Below, one piece after another: positions 23,750-32,900 of a stretch of DNA of 64,000 bases. A program made the position numbers and the translations under genes. Source of the stretch: Candidatus Woesearchaeota archaeon (lineage in GTDB: Archaea > Nanobdellota > Nanobdellia > Woesearchaeales > ARS49). The notes under the pieces are model-generated. The model did not search any database. It saw only the letters and a list, made by a program, of their open reading frames with translations, and was not told the DNA's origin. The stretch lies in contig JASMHM010000002.1 of NCBI GenBank assembly GCA_030750765.1, positions 162,342-226,341 on the forward strand, written 5' to 3'. How positions within the stretch are numbered: position 1 is the stretch's first letter; each line of letters starts with the position of its first letter.

Positions 23750-24824
23750 GGGCCACCTCCTGTGCTTGCACTAGTCCATGACCGTACTCCTTGACATCTC
23801 CTAACGGAAGGGCAGTGTCTGCTATGCTTCGGTAGGGGCGTTGTAGGCTGTGGGCCAAAGCTAGCACTCCTGCAACATGAGGGGTTGCCATGCTCGTGCC
23901 GCTCATGTAGGCATAACCATTCTTCAAGTATGCGCTAACAATGTTAACACCTGGGGCAGATAGCTGTACTCGGTCGTTTCTGTTAGAAAAAGAAGCGTGA
24001 TGGTTGTGGACGTCTACTGCGGCGCTGCTCCACACGCCTTCATAACTCGCAGGATAGGTGTAGACTTCTTTGCCGTCATTGCCTGCTGCAGCCACCACTT
24101 GCACCCCTTTGTTGATGGCGTACTCTATGGCACGTCTTTCAAAGGGGCTGTCTCTCGTACTGCCCAGACTCATGCTGATGATGTTGGCTCCTTGCTTGAC
24201 TGCCCATTCAATGCCTCGGATGATGTCCACCTCGCTTCCTGTACCTTCGTCGTTCAACACTTTTCCTGCTATGAACCGTGCTCCTGGCGCAACTCCGGTG
24301 CGTTGGCCACATACTGTTCCTGCTACGTGCGTTCCATGACCTATTCTGTCGGTTTCTTTACCGCCAACAAAGCTTTTGCCTCCTTCATATGTTGCTAGCT
24401 CTCTGTGTGTTGTTATTCCTGTATCTAGTATTGCTACTAACGTGCCTTCTCCTCGTGTTTGTTGGTGTGCTTGCGGTACTCCTATTTGTTTGAGGTTGGG
24501 GAGTATGGGTTCTGATGTTTTGTTGTGGAAGGTGTAGGGTATGAAGATGGATTTTGCCATGGCTGCAGCAACAGGGAACCTTGCTAGGCACGTGCTTAAT
24601 AGTTTTGCATCTAGTGCGTGCATCTTGAAGGCGTATGCTTTGCTGCTTTTCAACTTGTGGCCCTTTAACGGAGTCAATCCCTTTACGATGTCTGCTAGCC
24701 AGTAGTCCATGATGATGTAGTTTTGGCCTTGCCAGTGGTCCAAGTTGAAGGCTTTCAAAGAGTGAACAATTCCTTCGTATTCGTCTTTGAATCCTGAGAG
24801 TGCTTTTTCTAGTGCTTCAAGCAT
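23730..24824 (-). CDS. Subtilisin-like serine protease (S8), apparently cytosolic
   Basis: 364 residues. Residues 1-110 form an unrecognised N-terminal domain; the catalytic domain follows. The triad is Asp134 (VAILDTGI), His163 (GHGTHVAGT) and Ser311 (MSGTSMATPHVAG), with oxyanion Asn249 (AAGND). There is no signal peptide or TM segment, so it should act inside the cell or need another export route. The leaderless ATG is about 27 bp from a TATA box (catataaaa). It is followed by an overlapping small gene. Confidence 0.9.
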   Translation of the reverse strand: MLEALEKALSGFKDEYEGIVHSLKAFNLDHWQGQNYIIMDYWLADIVKGLTPLKGHKLKSSKAYAFKMHALDAKLLSTCLARFPVAAAMAKSIFIPYTFHNKTSEPILPNLKQIGVPQAHQQTRGEGTLVAILDTGITTHRELATYEGGKSFVGGKETDRIGHGTHVAGTVCGQRTGVAPGARFIAGKVLNDEGTGSEVDIIRGIEWAVKQGANIISMSLGSTRDSPFERRAIEYAINKGVQVVAAAGNDGKEVYTYPASYEGVWSSAAVDVHNHHASFSNRNDRVQLSAPGVNIVSAYLKNGYAYMSGTSMATPHVAGVLALAHSLQRPYRSIADTALPLGDVKEYGHGLVQAQEVARALRVA

Positions 24825-24854
24825 AGAAAAAAATCACAAAAAACGTTTTATATG

Positions 24855-24909
24855 CGCTCTCGTGCAAAAACCGGAGGATTTTCGGTCGATAGATATTTAT
24901 GCGAGAGCG
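24855..24909. promoter_or_regulatory. Inverted repeat CGCTCTCG/CGAGAGCG around divergent promoters
   Basis: CGCTCTCG (24855-24862) abuts the TATA box of the subtilase gene. Its exact complement CGAGAGCG (24902-24909) abuts the TATA-like gatatttatg of the rightward fragment. The symmetric placement suggests a regulator-binding pair, though 8-bp repeats can arise by chance. Confidence 0.35.
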
Positions 24910-24922
24910 TCATTGACTTAGT

Positions 24923-25027
24923 ATGAAGATCTTGTTCATCTACAATCAGGGCTTGCATCGTAGTAAGACCGCTGCGTTAGTGTTGAAGGAAAAGATGAAA
25001 TCACTTGAGCCAGTCATACGGAAGTAG
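24923..25027 (+). pseudogene. N-terminal remnant of a protein tyrosine phosphatase-like gene
   Basis: 34 codons, starting MKILFIYNQGLHRSKTAALV. This looks like the beginning of the small predicted tyrosine phosphatase family (FVCxxNxxRSxTAE). The catalytic Cys of the C-x5-R loop would be Tyr here, and the protein stops right after the first helix. The stop directly abuts the end of the convergent PIN toxin gene. It is probably a truncated relic, possibly cut when the vapBC pair inserted. Confidence 0.4.
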
Positions 25028-25411
25028 TTACAAGAAAACGACTCCAGGCAGGCCTTTGAAATGTGGATCTCCCGAAACCATCTTACCACCAAGAGAGGCA
25101 TGTATCGCAAGTAACAAAGCGTCCATGAGTCCAAAATCCTTCATGTGCTTTCTTCGTTCATGCCTCATCCGAGCACCTTCAATCCACGTAGAGGCAACGA
25201 TAGGCATAACAGTAGACCTAGAGTTTACCACATGCAAAATTTGATCAAAATTTGCATCGTGGCGTTCTGACCAATCCCATAACTCTGCAAAAGAGAGCTC
25301 AGCCGTATAGATGACGTTTGCTTTGTTATCCAACAACGACTTCACTTTTGCCCCTTGAGCAGAGCCCAAAAAATACTCAATCCACGCATGCGTGTCCATA
25401 AGAACGTTCAA
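25028..25411 (-). CDS. vapC: VapC-type PIN-domain toxin
   Basis: 127 residues. PIN acidic residues are visible in NVLMDTHAWIEYF, in ELSFAELWDW, and in FGLMDALLLA followed by MVSGDPHF. It is a predicted Mg-dependent endoribonuclease toxin. The start overlaps the antitoxin stop by 4 bp, so the pair is coupled. Confidence 0.82.
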   Translation of the reverse strand: MNVLMDTHAWIEYFLGSAQGAKVKSLLDNKANVIYTAELSFAELWDWSERHDANFDQILHVVNSRSTVMPIVASTWIEGARMRHERRKHMKDFGLMDALLLAIHASLGGKMVSGDPHFKGLPGVVFL

Positions 25412-25605
25412 GGTAGATTCCTCTCAAGACGGTCTTCTCGAACAAAAACCTTGGCACCTGCAAACAGTCCAAAACCGTCTACTTTGTCTTTTTTTGTTAG
25501 CGCAAACTCTACCTTATCTCCAACTGACAACCCCAATCTGCTTGCGGCTTCGTCTGGAACTATGACTGCTTTAGAACCGCCCCATTTCTTTATTTCTGCT
25601 TCCAT
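25408..25605 (-). CDS. vapB: VapB-type AbrB-fold antitoxin
   Basis: 65 residues. IKKWGGSKAVIVPDEAASRL and LSVGDKVEFAL form the AbrB swapped hairpin for DNA binding; the C-terminal part would block the toxin. The ATG at 25605 follows a Shine-Dalgarno (GAGAGGTGAT), which is why the longer frame to 25665 is rejected. Probably autoregulates the pair. Confidence 0.8.
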   Translation of the reverse strand: MEAEIKKWGGSKAVIVPDEAASRLGLSVGDKVEFALTKKDKVDGFGLFAGAKVFVREDRLERNLP

Positions 25606-25725
25606 GATATCACCTCTCAATGATACTAGTGAGATAATTCTGTTATATTTAAATGTTTCTCTCAAACACCAGCCACGCGATAGGCTTAATATACGTTTGC
25701 TAAGAAATTCCAGAAGATTTCCGGC

Positions 25726-26202
25726 CTAATCTTGTGCTTTATCTTCAAGAAAATCGGAGAGTTCTGGAACCTTGCCCAAACGACCTATAGCGGCATCAGC
25801 AGCTTTTATTACTTCCTGCATTTTGTGTAATCGATCCACCAGGATTGATGCCCGCTGACTACCATATTCCTTCTTGGCCTCGTCGTACTTCCCAACCCAA
25901 CAGTCGTACGTTTTTTGGTCTACTGCTTCGTTGCTTCTCACCACCGGCCAGGCGGCAGATTGGTAAAGCGGTTGTTCGGATTCAGGGACTTTTTGGCTTG
26001 ATATCACTCGTAGACGAGAATCAGGAGGCCCTCCGTTTTGGTCCCAATCTAATGGCACACCAGGATGCGTTTCTAGCTCATAATCTTCACCACCTGCGTT
26101 CAGTATGGTGTCATCTGGTCCAACAACAAAAAAGTCAGTTTTCAGGCGGGGATCCTCTCTGTCTAGACGCATAACCACAACCTCACTAATCAAATCGCAC
26201 AT
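25726..26202 (-). CDS. Unrecognised 158-residue protein
   Basis: Soluble and acidic. The N-terminal half is loop- and beta-rich (FFVVGPDDTILNAGGEDYEL); the C-terminal half is helical (ILVDRLHKMQEVIKAADAAI). No family recognised. A TATA element (tttttatac, about 26222-26231) is about 25 bp before the ATG at 26202. Confidence 0.5.
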   Translation of the reverse strand: MCDLISEVVVMRLDREDPRLKTDFFVVGPDDTILNAGGEDYELETHPGVPLDWDQNGGPPDSRLRVISSQKVPESEQPLYQSAAWPVVRSNEAVDQKTYDCWVGKYDEAKKEYGSQRASILVDRLHKMQEVIKAADAAIGRLGKVPELSDFLEDKAQD

Positions 26203-26268
26203 AGCTAGAGTGCTTCTGAGAAGTATAAAAATGTAAGTGTTATCAAGAATGAGTTAGTACTAAGTGTT

Positions 26269-27882
26269 TTACCTTCCCTTACGAGAAGCCCGGTATTTGC
26301 CCATGATGTATTGTTTGTTCACACCAGGATCGGGAGGGCCCCATTGTAGCTTCCATGCTGGTTCTATTTTGCCGCTCCGATTTTCGTAAGCAGGAGTCAT
26401 CAATTTCCAGCCGTCGTCTTCAAGCGTTTGATAGTCCGTAGTTCTGTGAGAGGTGATGATCACGGTTGCTTTTGATTTTCGTAAGTCTGCCAGTACTTCT
26501 GGCGCGAGAGCTGCTGCGATTTCTAACTCTGCCGCTTTCAGGAATTCGTCAATCACAATCAGATCTCCTCTTTCCGCATTGTCAATGATTGTGTTAATCT
26601 CATCCACTTCAGTCTCACACTGGCCCGAACGTCCGTAGTTGTCAACACTTTTGTAGTAGAAAATTCTATTGAACTTAGGTACCTTTATTGATTCTGCCGG
26701 CATGCTCACGCCTAGGTTTGCTAGGATACACGTTAGCACAAGATTTTCTAGGAAGAACCTTTTTCCTCCGCTGTGCAATCCAGCGAGCAGATAATGCCTC
26801 TCTCTTGCTTTGGTTTTGAAATTGATAGGTACGAATACCTCTGGGACCCAGTGTCCCATGCCCTGCGGAGGGAACATCCCTTGAATGTCAAAGTGGTTGC
26901 CAAAGGTAGGATATACGGGTTCAAATATGAGGCCTACGTCTTTCAAAAAGAATTCTCTTGCCATCGCTTCCAGGTCTTCTCGTTCTGGAAGATCTGGTGG
27001 ACAGAATCCCTTCAATGCAACAAAGTCATCCATTTCCAGGCTGCCGTGGATTTCGGCGAACAACTCGTAGTTGTACTTTTCACACCGTTCTAGAAATCCT
27101 GCATACTGGCAGTAGAGTCTTGCTGGAAGGGCGATCTCTTCAAAGTCGGCCCTCAAGTTTCGTACACCCGGTTTGCATCGAAACTGATCGCGAACGAAAC
27201 ACAAAATGTTGTGCTTGAATTCTATCCCCACATCCTTCGCGAGGCCTAGCGCATGTTTTTTCATCTTAACACGAATTTTTTGTGCGGCATGCTTGCCCCA
27301 CGGAGGAGTGCTGGATTCGCCTTTCTCAGGTATGTAGACAGCACTGGCCGGAGGCATCTTCGCAAGATTTGCAATCTCTCCAGTATCTGTATCCACCGCA
27401 AACCTGTGCATGTCCTGAATGGAGTTCAATAACGTGAGCATTCCTTCGTATTCTCCGTTAAATAGATCAATTTGGGAAAGAATTCTTCTCGCCTCGGGAA
27501 GGTGTCTGAAACCTGCCAGTTCCTTTTTCGCAGTCACCAACGTATTTTCTATTGTGTTGCACAAACCAAAAAACCGTTTGTCCGCCGCAAAACGTCGCAG
27601 ATTCCCCATGGAAGCAGGCAAAGGCTTGTCAAAAAACGTCTTCCGCACAGTAGGGGAAGTGTAGAGTCTTTGGAAAAACTTCTGTCGCTTATGCACAAAC
27701 TCAGGGTCGAAGCTTAGTCGAACCGTACTCTTCTCCCCGTGCTTTCTTCTTCGTGCATATTCAAGGCTCTTCTCTCGTCCAAGAAAGAGCTCCAGTTTGC
27801 TTAGGACGTCTGCATGTTTGAAACCACTGAGCTGGACCCCATCTGGATGGTGTTGAAAGATTTTGGATAACGAATGGGACAT
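26269..27882 (-). CDS. Divergent MutS-like ATPase
   Basis: 537 residues. The C-terminal third follows the MutS ATPase order: Walker A-like LLAGLHSGGKRFF (365-377), GRSGQCETEVDEIN (417-430) matching the MutS GxSTFxxE segment, Walker B LIVIDE (441-446), then ATVIITSHR (472-480). The Walker A Ser/Thr is replaced by Arg, so nucleotide handling may be altered. The helical region before it resembles the MutS lever and clamp. The mismatch-recognition domain is absent, as in MutS2- or MutS7-type proteins. It probably binds branched or special DNA rather than mismatches. Confidence 0.75.
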   Translation of the reverse strand: MSHSLSKIFQHHPDGVQLSGFKHADVLSKLELFLGREKSLEYARRRKHGEKSTVRLSFDPEFVHKRQKFFQRLYTSPTVRKTFFDKPLPASMGNLRRFAADKRFFGLCNTIENTLVTAKKELAGFRHLPEARRILSQIDLFNGEYEGMLTLLNSIQDMHRFAVDTDTGEIANLAKMPPASAVYIPEKGESSTPPWGKHAAQKIRVKMKKHALGLAKDVGIEFKHNILCFVRDQFRCKPGVRNLRADFEEIALPARLYCQYAGFLERCEKYNYELFAEIHGSLEMDDFVALKGFCPPDLPEREDLEAMAREFFLKDVGLIFEPVYPTFGNHFDIQGMFPPQGMGHWVPEVFVPINFKTKARERHYLLAGLHSGGKRFFLENLVLTCILANLGVSMPAESIKVPKFNRIFYYKSVDNYGRSGQCETEVDEINTIIDNAERGDLIVIDEFLKAAELEIAAALAPEVLADLRKSKATVIITSHRTTDYQTLEDDGWKLMTPAYENRSGKIEPAWKLQWGPPDPGVNKQYIMGKYRASRKGR

Positions 27883-27990
27883 AGACCGGCCTTTGGTACA
27901 TTGTTTAAAAGAATCACCCTGGTGGTTTTAAAGGGGTTCGCCGCAGTATTCCGAGTAACGCTTTTAAACACGAACGCTTGGCTGCAGGAT

Positions 27991-28776
27991 ATGACGAAGA
28001 TTCCTTCAGAAACGCAACTGTTTCTTCGCCAACTAAAGTTCTTGGTAACCTTGCCTTACTTGTTGTTCTCGATTTGGAGGAAGCAGCGTCCTTGGCAGGA
28101 TTTGCTCAATCCTTGGAAGGACTTCTGGAGTTACGCTCTAGCACCTAGAGCGACGGTGGCGTTGATCTTTGTGAATGTCGTTGCTTTCATCGTTAGCATG
28201 TTCATTCCTGTAGACGGGTTGATCAACCAGAGCGTTGATATTTTTTCCTCAAGAATCTACACGCTTGTTACTACTAGCTTTTTCCACGCAGACCTTGGAC
28301 ATCTTGCAGCAAACATGCTAGGATTATGGGTTTTTGGTAGGGTTGTGGAAAGAAGGATTGGAAGAATGAAAATGTTAGGCGTGTACTTTGGTGCCACCAT
28401 CATTGCCGTGGCAACGTCTAGTCTTGTGCATTTGCTTATCTTCCAAGAAAACATCGCAGGTTTGGGTGCTAGCGGGGGCTTGATGGGGTTGGTGGCAACC
28501 GCCATATTACTAGAACCTTTCTATCTCACGTATGACTTTGGTATTCCTCTACCCATCATGGTGTATGGGTGGATAGCGCTTGCTGCAGATGTTTTAGGCG
28601 TGATACATCCTTTAGATTCAGGTATCGGACACTTTGCTCATTTGGGGGGCTTTCTTAGTGTTGCCATACTTGGATATTTTTTGAGTCACGAAGAACAACA
28701 CAAGCTACGCGTAGGGTTATTCATCAACCTGATAAGTCTAGCTCTTGCTGGTGCTATTTACTTGCTAATGAGGTGA
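27991..28776 (+). CDS. Rhomboid-family intramembrane serine protease
   Basis: About 261 residues with six or more TM helices. Rhomboid hallmarks are FFHADLGHLAANMLGLWVFG (helix 2 His/Asn), the nucleophile GLGASGGLMG, and the catalytic His in GHFAHLGGF. It cleaves TM segments of membrane proteins. The ATG at 27991 is about 25 bp from TATA-like cttttaaac; the longer frame from 27874 would overlap the divergent MutS-like gene. The 3' end overlaps the next convergent gene by 23 bp. Confidence 0.88.
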   Translation: MTKIPSETQLFLRQLKFLVTLPYLLFSIWRKQRPWQDLLNPWKDFWSYALAPRATVALIFVNVVAFIVSMFIPVDGLINQSVDIFSSRIYTLVTTSFFHADLGHLAANMLGLWVFGRVVERRIGRMKMLGVYFGATIIAVATSSLVHLLIFQENIAGLGASGGLMGLVATAILLEPFYLTYDFGIPLPIMVYGWIALAADVLGVIHPLDSGIGHFAHLGGFLSVAILGYFLSHEEQHKLRVGLFINLISLALAGAIYLLMR

Positions 28777-29485
28777 CCAATCTTCCGTACGTGATGAACG
28801 GGAACAGGATTACTACACAGAAGATGGCTGCTGCCGTGCCGTTGTAGCGAGAAAGCCAGAAGACGTCTAGGACCAGGATTATCTTTACTGCAGTGATGCC
28901 TACCCAATACTTCACCCAAGATCCTTTAATCTTGATATCCTTCAGTTTAGGGAAGACAAGGATAGCCGTGGTGATCAAGGACCATACCAAGAAGATGAGT
29001 GCGGTTAGGAAGATTGCCGTTCCGGTACCTATTGTTGGCATGATGCTGTTGGCGTTCTGGAAGATACTAGCTGCTAGAAGGTTAGCGATTAACAATAATA
29101 GAAAGGAAGCTAGGGTTTGGAGTGCGAACTTCCACCATACCTTCTTCTTTTTTGTTATCTTGTATGCTAGCACCCAGTTGATGGTTTGGGTGATGATCCA
29201 TATTACTAAGAGAATGACTGCTGCCAGTAGTATTCCTGTTACTATGACTTTGAAGTTGTTCATGAACATCTGATTGTTCGTGAGTAAAGCGTTCAGGTTG
29301 GGTATTTCTTCTCTAGCAGCCTTTTCTGAGGCATCCTGGATGAGTTGTAGAGCGTTAGTAAAGTACGGGCCTAGGCGTACGAGCAAGGCCACGTTGAGGT
29401 AGATTAATGACCCAAACATGACCAAATCTAGCAGCCATGAAAGCACCAACTCTTTCCAAAACTTACTAACCCCCTTGATCCTCAT
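28754..29485 (-). CDS. Polytopic membrane protein of unknown function
   Basis: 243 residues with about six TM helices, e.g. LVMFGSLIYLNVALLV, VIVTGILLAAVILLVIWII, FLLLLIANLLAASIF and FLTALIFLVWSLITTAILVF. The architecture is DUF4013-like or generic, with no diagnostic motif. A TATA element (ttttatatag, about 29507-29516) is about 26 bp upstream of the ATG. Confidence 0.6.
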   Translation of the reverse strand: MRIKGVSKFWKELVLSWLLDLVMFGSLIYLNVALLVRLGPYFTNALQLIQDASEKAAREEIPNLNALLTNNQMFMNNFKVIVTGILLAAVILLVIWIITQTINWVLAYKITKKKKVWWKFALQTLASFLLLLIANLLAASIFQNANSIMPTIGTGTAIFLTALIFLVWSLITTAILVFPKLKDIKIKGSWVKYWVGITAVKIILVLDVFWLSRYNGTAAAIFCVVILFPFITYGRLVTSLASK

Positions 29486-29544
29486 GAGAATACGGCATGA
29501 CTACACCTATATAAAAGGACATGGTAGAAAAGAAAAAAAGGAAG

Positions 29545-29904
29545 TTACTTTTTCAGATTGATCTGGTTTCTTAACAAAATCAGCTTGCGATTAGCCACTA
29601 CAGCTAAGTCCATGGCATTATCTCCGTCTAGTTGAACACCCAAGACCTGCGTTACGTTTTCAAGGTTCTGTGTGCCGAATCTTGAGAAATCTACAAAATC
29701 TGCCTGGCCGTTTCCGGTAGCATGTGCTGAGGGAATAGCCTCATTAACTGCTCTTGCTGAATACTCCGCGATCTCTCTTGCGCCATATCCCACAGCTAAG
29801 AAAACAACTGCAGCAGTCTTTGCTCTGTTCCGGTCTACCCAGTTAGCAATGCGAGTGAAATATCCGGGTCTTGCTTCCTGTTCTCGTGCGTAATCCTCTT
29901 TCAT
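29545..29904 (-). CDS. Small protein with one TM segment
   Basis: 119 residues. A basic N-terminal region (WVDRNRAKTAAVVFLAVGYG) leads into a hydrophobic helix; the C-terminal part is soluble. A strong Shine-Dalgarno (AGGAGG) stands just upstream of the ATG. It follows the promoter region near 29920-29950 and lies after the giant envelope gene, with its own signals. Unrecognised. Confidence 0.55.
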   Translation of the reverse strand: MKEDYAREQEARPGYFTRIANWVDRNRAKTAAVVFLAVGYGAREIAEYSARAVNEAIPSAHATGNGQADFVDFSRFGTQNLENVTQVLGVQLDGDNAMDLAVVANRKLILLRNQINLKK

Positions 29905-29964
29905 AATTGAATCCTCCTAATATATCATTTATAAGCAAACGTCCTTTATAAAAGTAATGATGAT

Positions 29965-32900
29965 TTAAGCAATTCTGCCACTTGGGTCTATTAGGCCGTC
30001 ATCGAGTGACACTACTTCGACGTTGAAGTCAATAATTTGGTCTTGAGCCGGTAGCTGCGCGCCGTCTTTTGTTCTTTCTCCACTCACTGCGATCGAGAAA
30101 GTATCACCTACTTGGAATCCTGCGTCACTTTTGATCTGCAACTGAACGTCTCGTTGGGTTCTCAACGTTTTGCTCTTAGGCTGAAGAGTGACTTTGCTAG
30201 CTGTGCGGCTGCTGAACACTCTGAACTTCTCTTTGTTGGATACAACTCCAGCTTCGAAAACAAAGTTGAGATCCACTCGGATCTTTGTAGCATCTACACG
30301 AACAGGAGTACCTACTGTGATAGTGGCACCGTTCTTGAGAGAAGGTCTGCTGGCTTCAATTACGGATGGCAGAATCTCACTGTCTGCGGCTTTCTCTTCG
30401 TTGGTTTGTTCAGCCCCACAGCCAGCTTCAAAGCGATCGGGGGTGCTTCCGTCGTTGCAGCAGAAATCACCCTCATCCGCGACCTTGCTCGCCCTATCTT
30501 TAGGGTCTCCGCTCGGAGCAAGACATATGCATCCATCTCTTCCTGCTTCACGAGAGGTCACGCGATCGTTTTGACTCACGCTCTTCACGCATGGCGGCAG
30601 ATCACTGCATTCCTTCCTTCGAACGTCTCCTTGCAACACATTGGTTGCTATACAGAACAGGCCCACTCCACACTGCAGACTACCACAAGAACAAGGAGTA
30701 GGTATTCTGTCTCCGCTGGATGCGGCACTGCGGCACTGACCTGCGTCTGGCGCTTCTGGTGGAGGTCCTTGAAGATCATCAGCGTTATCACATATAACTC
30801 GGAAGGACAAGGTCTCTTGTGCAGGAAGACCCGATTCGGGATCAATGCTTACCTGCTGTCCACTACCTGCTCCAGGTTCGTCGAACGCGGTAAAGGTTGC
30901 TCGCCAGGTTACAGGAGATGCAGGTACCGCATTCTTGCTTCCCGCTGCCTCCACTGGACAACCATCCGCTCCTGATCCCGCTGCAGATTCATCTCGAACT
31001 TCAATCATGACCTGCACGATTTCATCGTTTAGGATATTAGGCGGGTTGATTAAGTCAAAGGTTACGGTACGTCGGATTTCTCCTGGCGATACTGAAGTAG
31101 TACCACCCGGAGGTCTTACTTCTACTTCGGTGAAGGTAACCCCAGATCTACTGGTACTTGCCGTCCCAATATCCGATATGAGACGATTTGGTGTCGGGGA
31201 TCCAAAGCCTCGATCTCTGTCAGGTGTTGTTGGAGTATTATGCTTGAAAGCAGTCATTGCACGGCCTTGTGTGCCATCGATTACGATCAGATATCGGTTG
31301 ACGGTCTTGCCATCATCTTGTTGGGCATTAGGGTCCAAGGTTCCTGCAGTCTCTCTTCTCAAATCCACATTCCTGATAGAGTTGCGCCACAAGAGTTGCG
31401 TCTCTGCAAGGGTCTTACCTTCGTTTTTACTGAACGCGGTAATGGTAACGGTCTTGCCGGAACTTCTTCCAGAACCCTTAAAGTCGGATTGGCGGAAGCC
31501 GCCTAGCTTGACGATGTGGCGGAAGTTGCCGTTCTGGTCGAGGATGTTGGCACTCGTGCGCACGTCCTCAGGTCTGTCGGATAGTGTAGGAATGATCTGT
31601 CCGTTCTGGTTTCTAACCTCTGTGAGAAGTATCTTACGCGCTTGTCTTTGCTTGCGCGGATCATCAGGAATTCTTTGCGTGATGTCTAGCTCGAACTCTA
31701 ATGGATCACCAATACCAAAGAGAGAGGTACCTCCAAAGCTGCTGGGGAAGAGTGCTCTAGCATTGTTTATTCTAACGCCTGCTTCGGTTTCGCCAAACTC
31801 GCACCTGAAGGAGAGGCTGAATACGTCAAAGTTGCAGAATACTGGAACTTGCGCTCCTAGATGGTTGATCTTGCACTCTGCAGTCTCAGGAACTTCTTGG
31901 TCTTGATTATCCGTAAACGTCCAGGACAATCTTGCAGTGTCATAGCGTAACCCACTTTCTGGATCAAAGCTTTGGATGGTCGAAATTACTTCATCTTGCA
32001 ATATTTCGTTCTTGGTGAGCGTGCCACTGCCTTCAGTGACGCGTACGGTGCAGTCTCCTCCTGGTCGTCTATTACAGTCACATTCTCCGTTGACAAAGCC
32101 GTCTGTCTCATCGCAGCCAAATCCTTTGCTAGAGATCAAGTCTAGCTCGTATTGTAGGTTGGCTCCTGCGGCTAGGCCTACTCCCAAACGGTAGGTCCAG
32201 GTGGTTAGTCCACCTGGTTCTGTTGTGGGATCAAAGGCGATGAATCTTCGCTCGCAAGGCTCTAACAAGCCTATAGAATCAATAGGAGTTTCATCCACTG
32301 CTGTTTGGAAGATGGCTTCTGGGTCGAGATTCCATGTTCCGGTGAAGGCAAAGGCACAGAGTGCGTTTGCTAGTTTTCTATCGTTAAAGAGTGCTCTATA
32401 CAGTCCGGTGTTGCCATATCTTCCTCGTACCTCATCTCCAACGTCTTGGCCGGCTCCGCTGATGGCTCCGATGACGTTTCCGATGCCACCTTTTTCAAAC
32501 TTGCGCTTGCCACTACCGCTTTTGTTGTACTTTTGGACGAAGCATCTTACAACCTCATAGAGCATGTCACAGATTTGTCTGTCAAGGACTGCTCTGCAAA
32601 GCTCAGTATCGCCATCTCCGGTTAACAACACGCTGTTGAAGCAGTTTTTGACTGCTCCTAGCACGTTTCTCCAGAGTTCTAGATATCCTACTAATGCGGG
32701 GAAGCAGAGGCATTGTGCGCTTCGTAGGAAGCCGCTGTTGGGTTTGACGATGTATTGTTGGTCTGTCTCTCCTATGATGTCTACGACTTCACCATACAGG
32801 TCGTGAGTTTTCTTGTTGATGGTCGAGAGAGGGTCCATGCCAAAACTTCTGAGTCGGTCTCCTAGTAGGATCTCCCCTGGCGTACCTGGAGCGCCATTGG

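Noticed and set aside
30112..30975. 287-codon plus-strand frame within the giant surface gene
   Set aside because: Antisense shadow of a gene with good signal peptide and domain structure; no start signals and no recognisable protein features.
30845..31906. 353-codon plus-strand frame within the giant surface gene
   Set aside because: Same reasoning: antisense to the surface gene, with composition typical of complement-strand reading.
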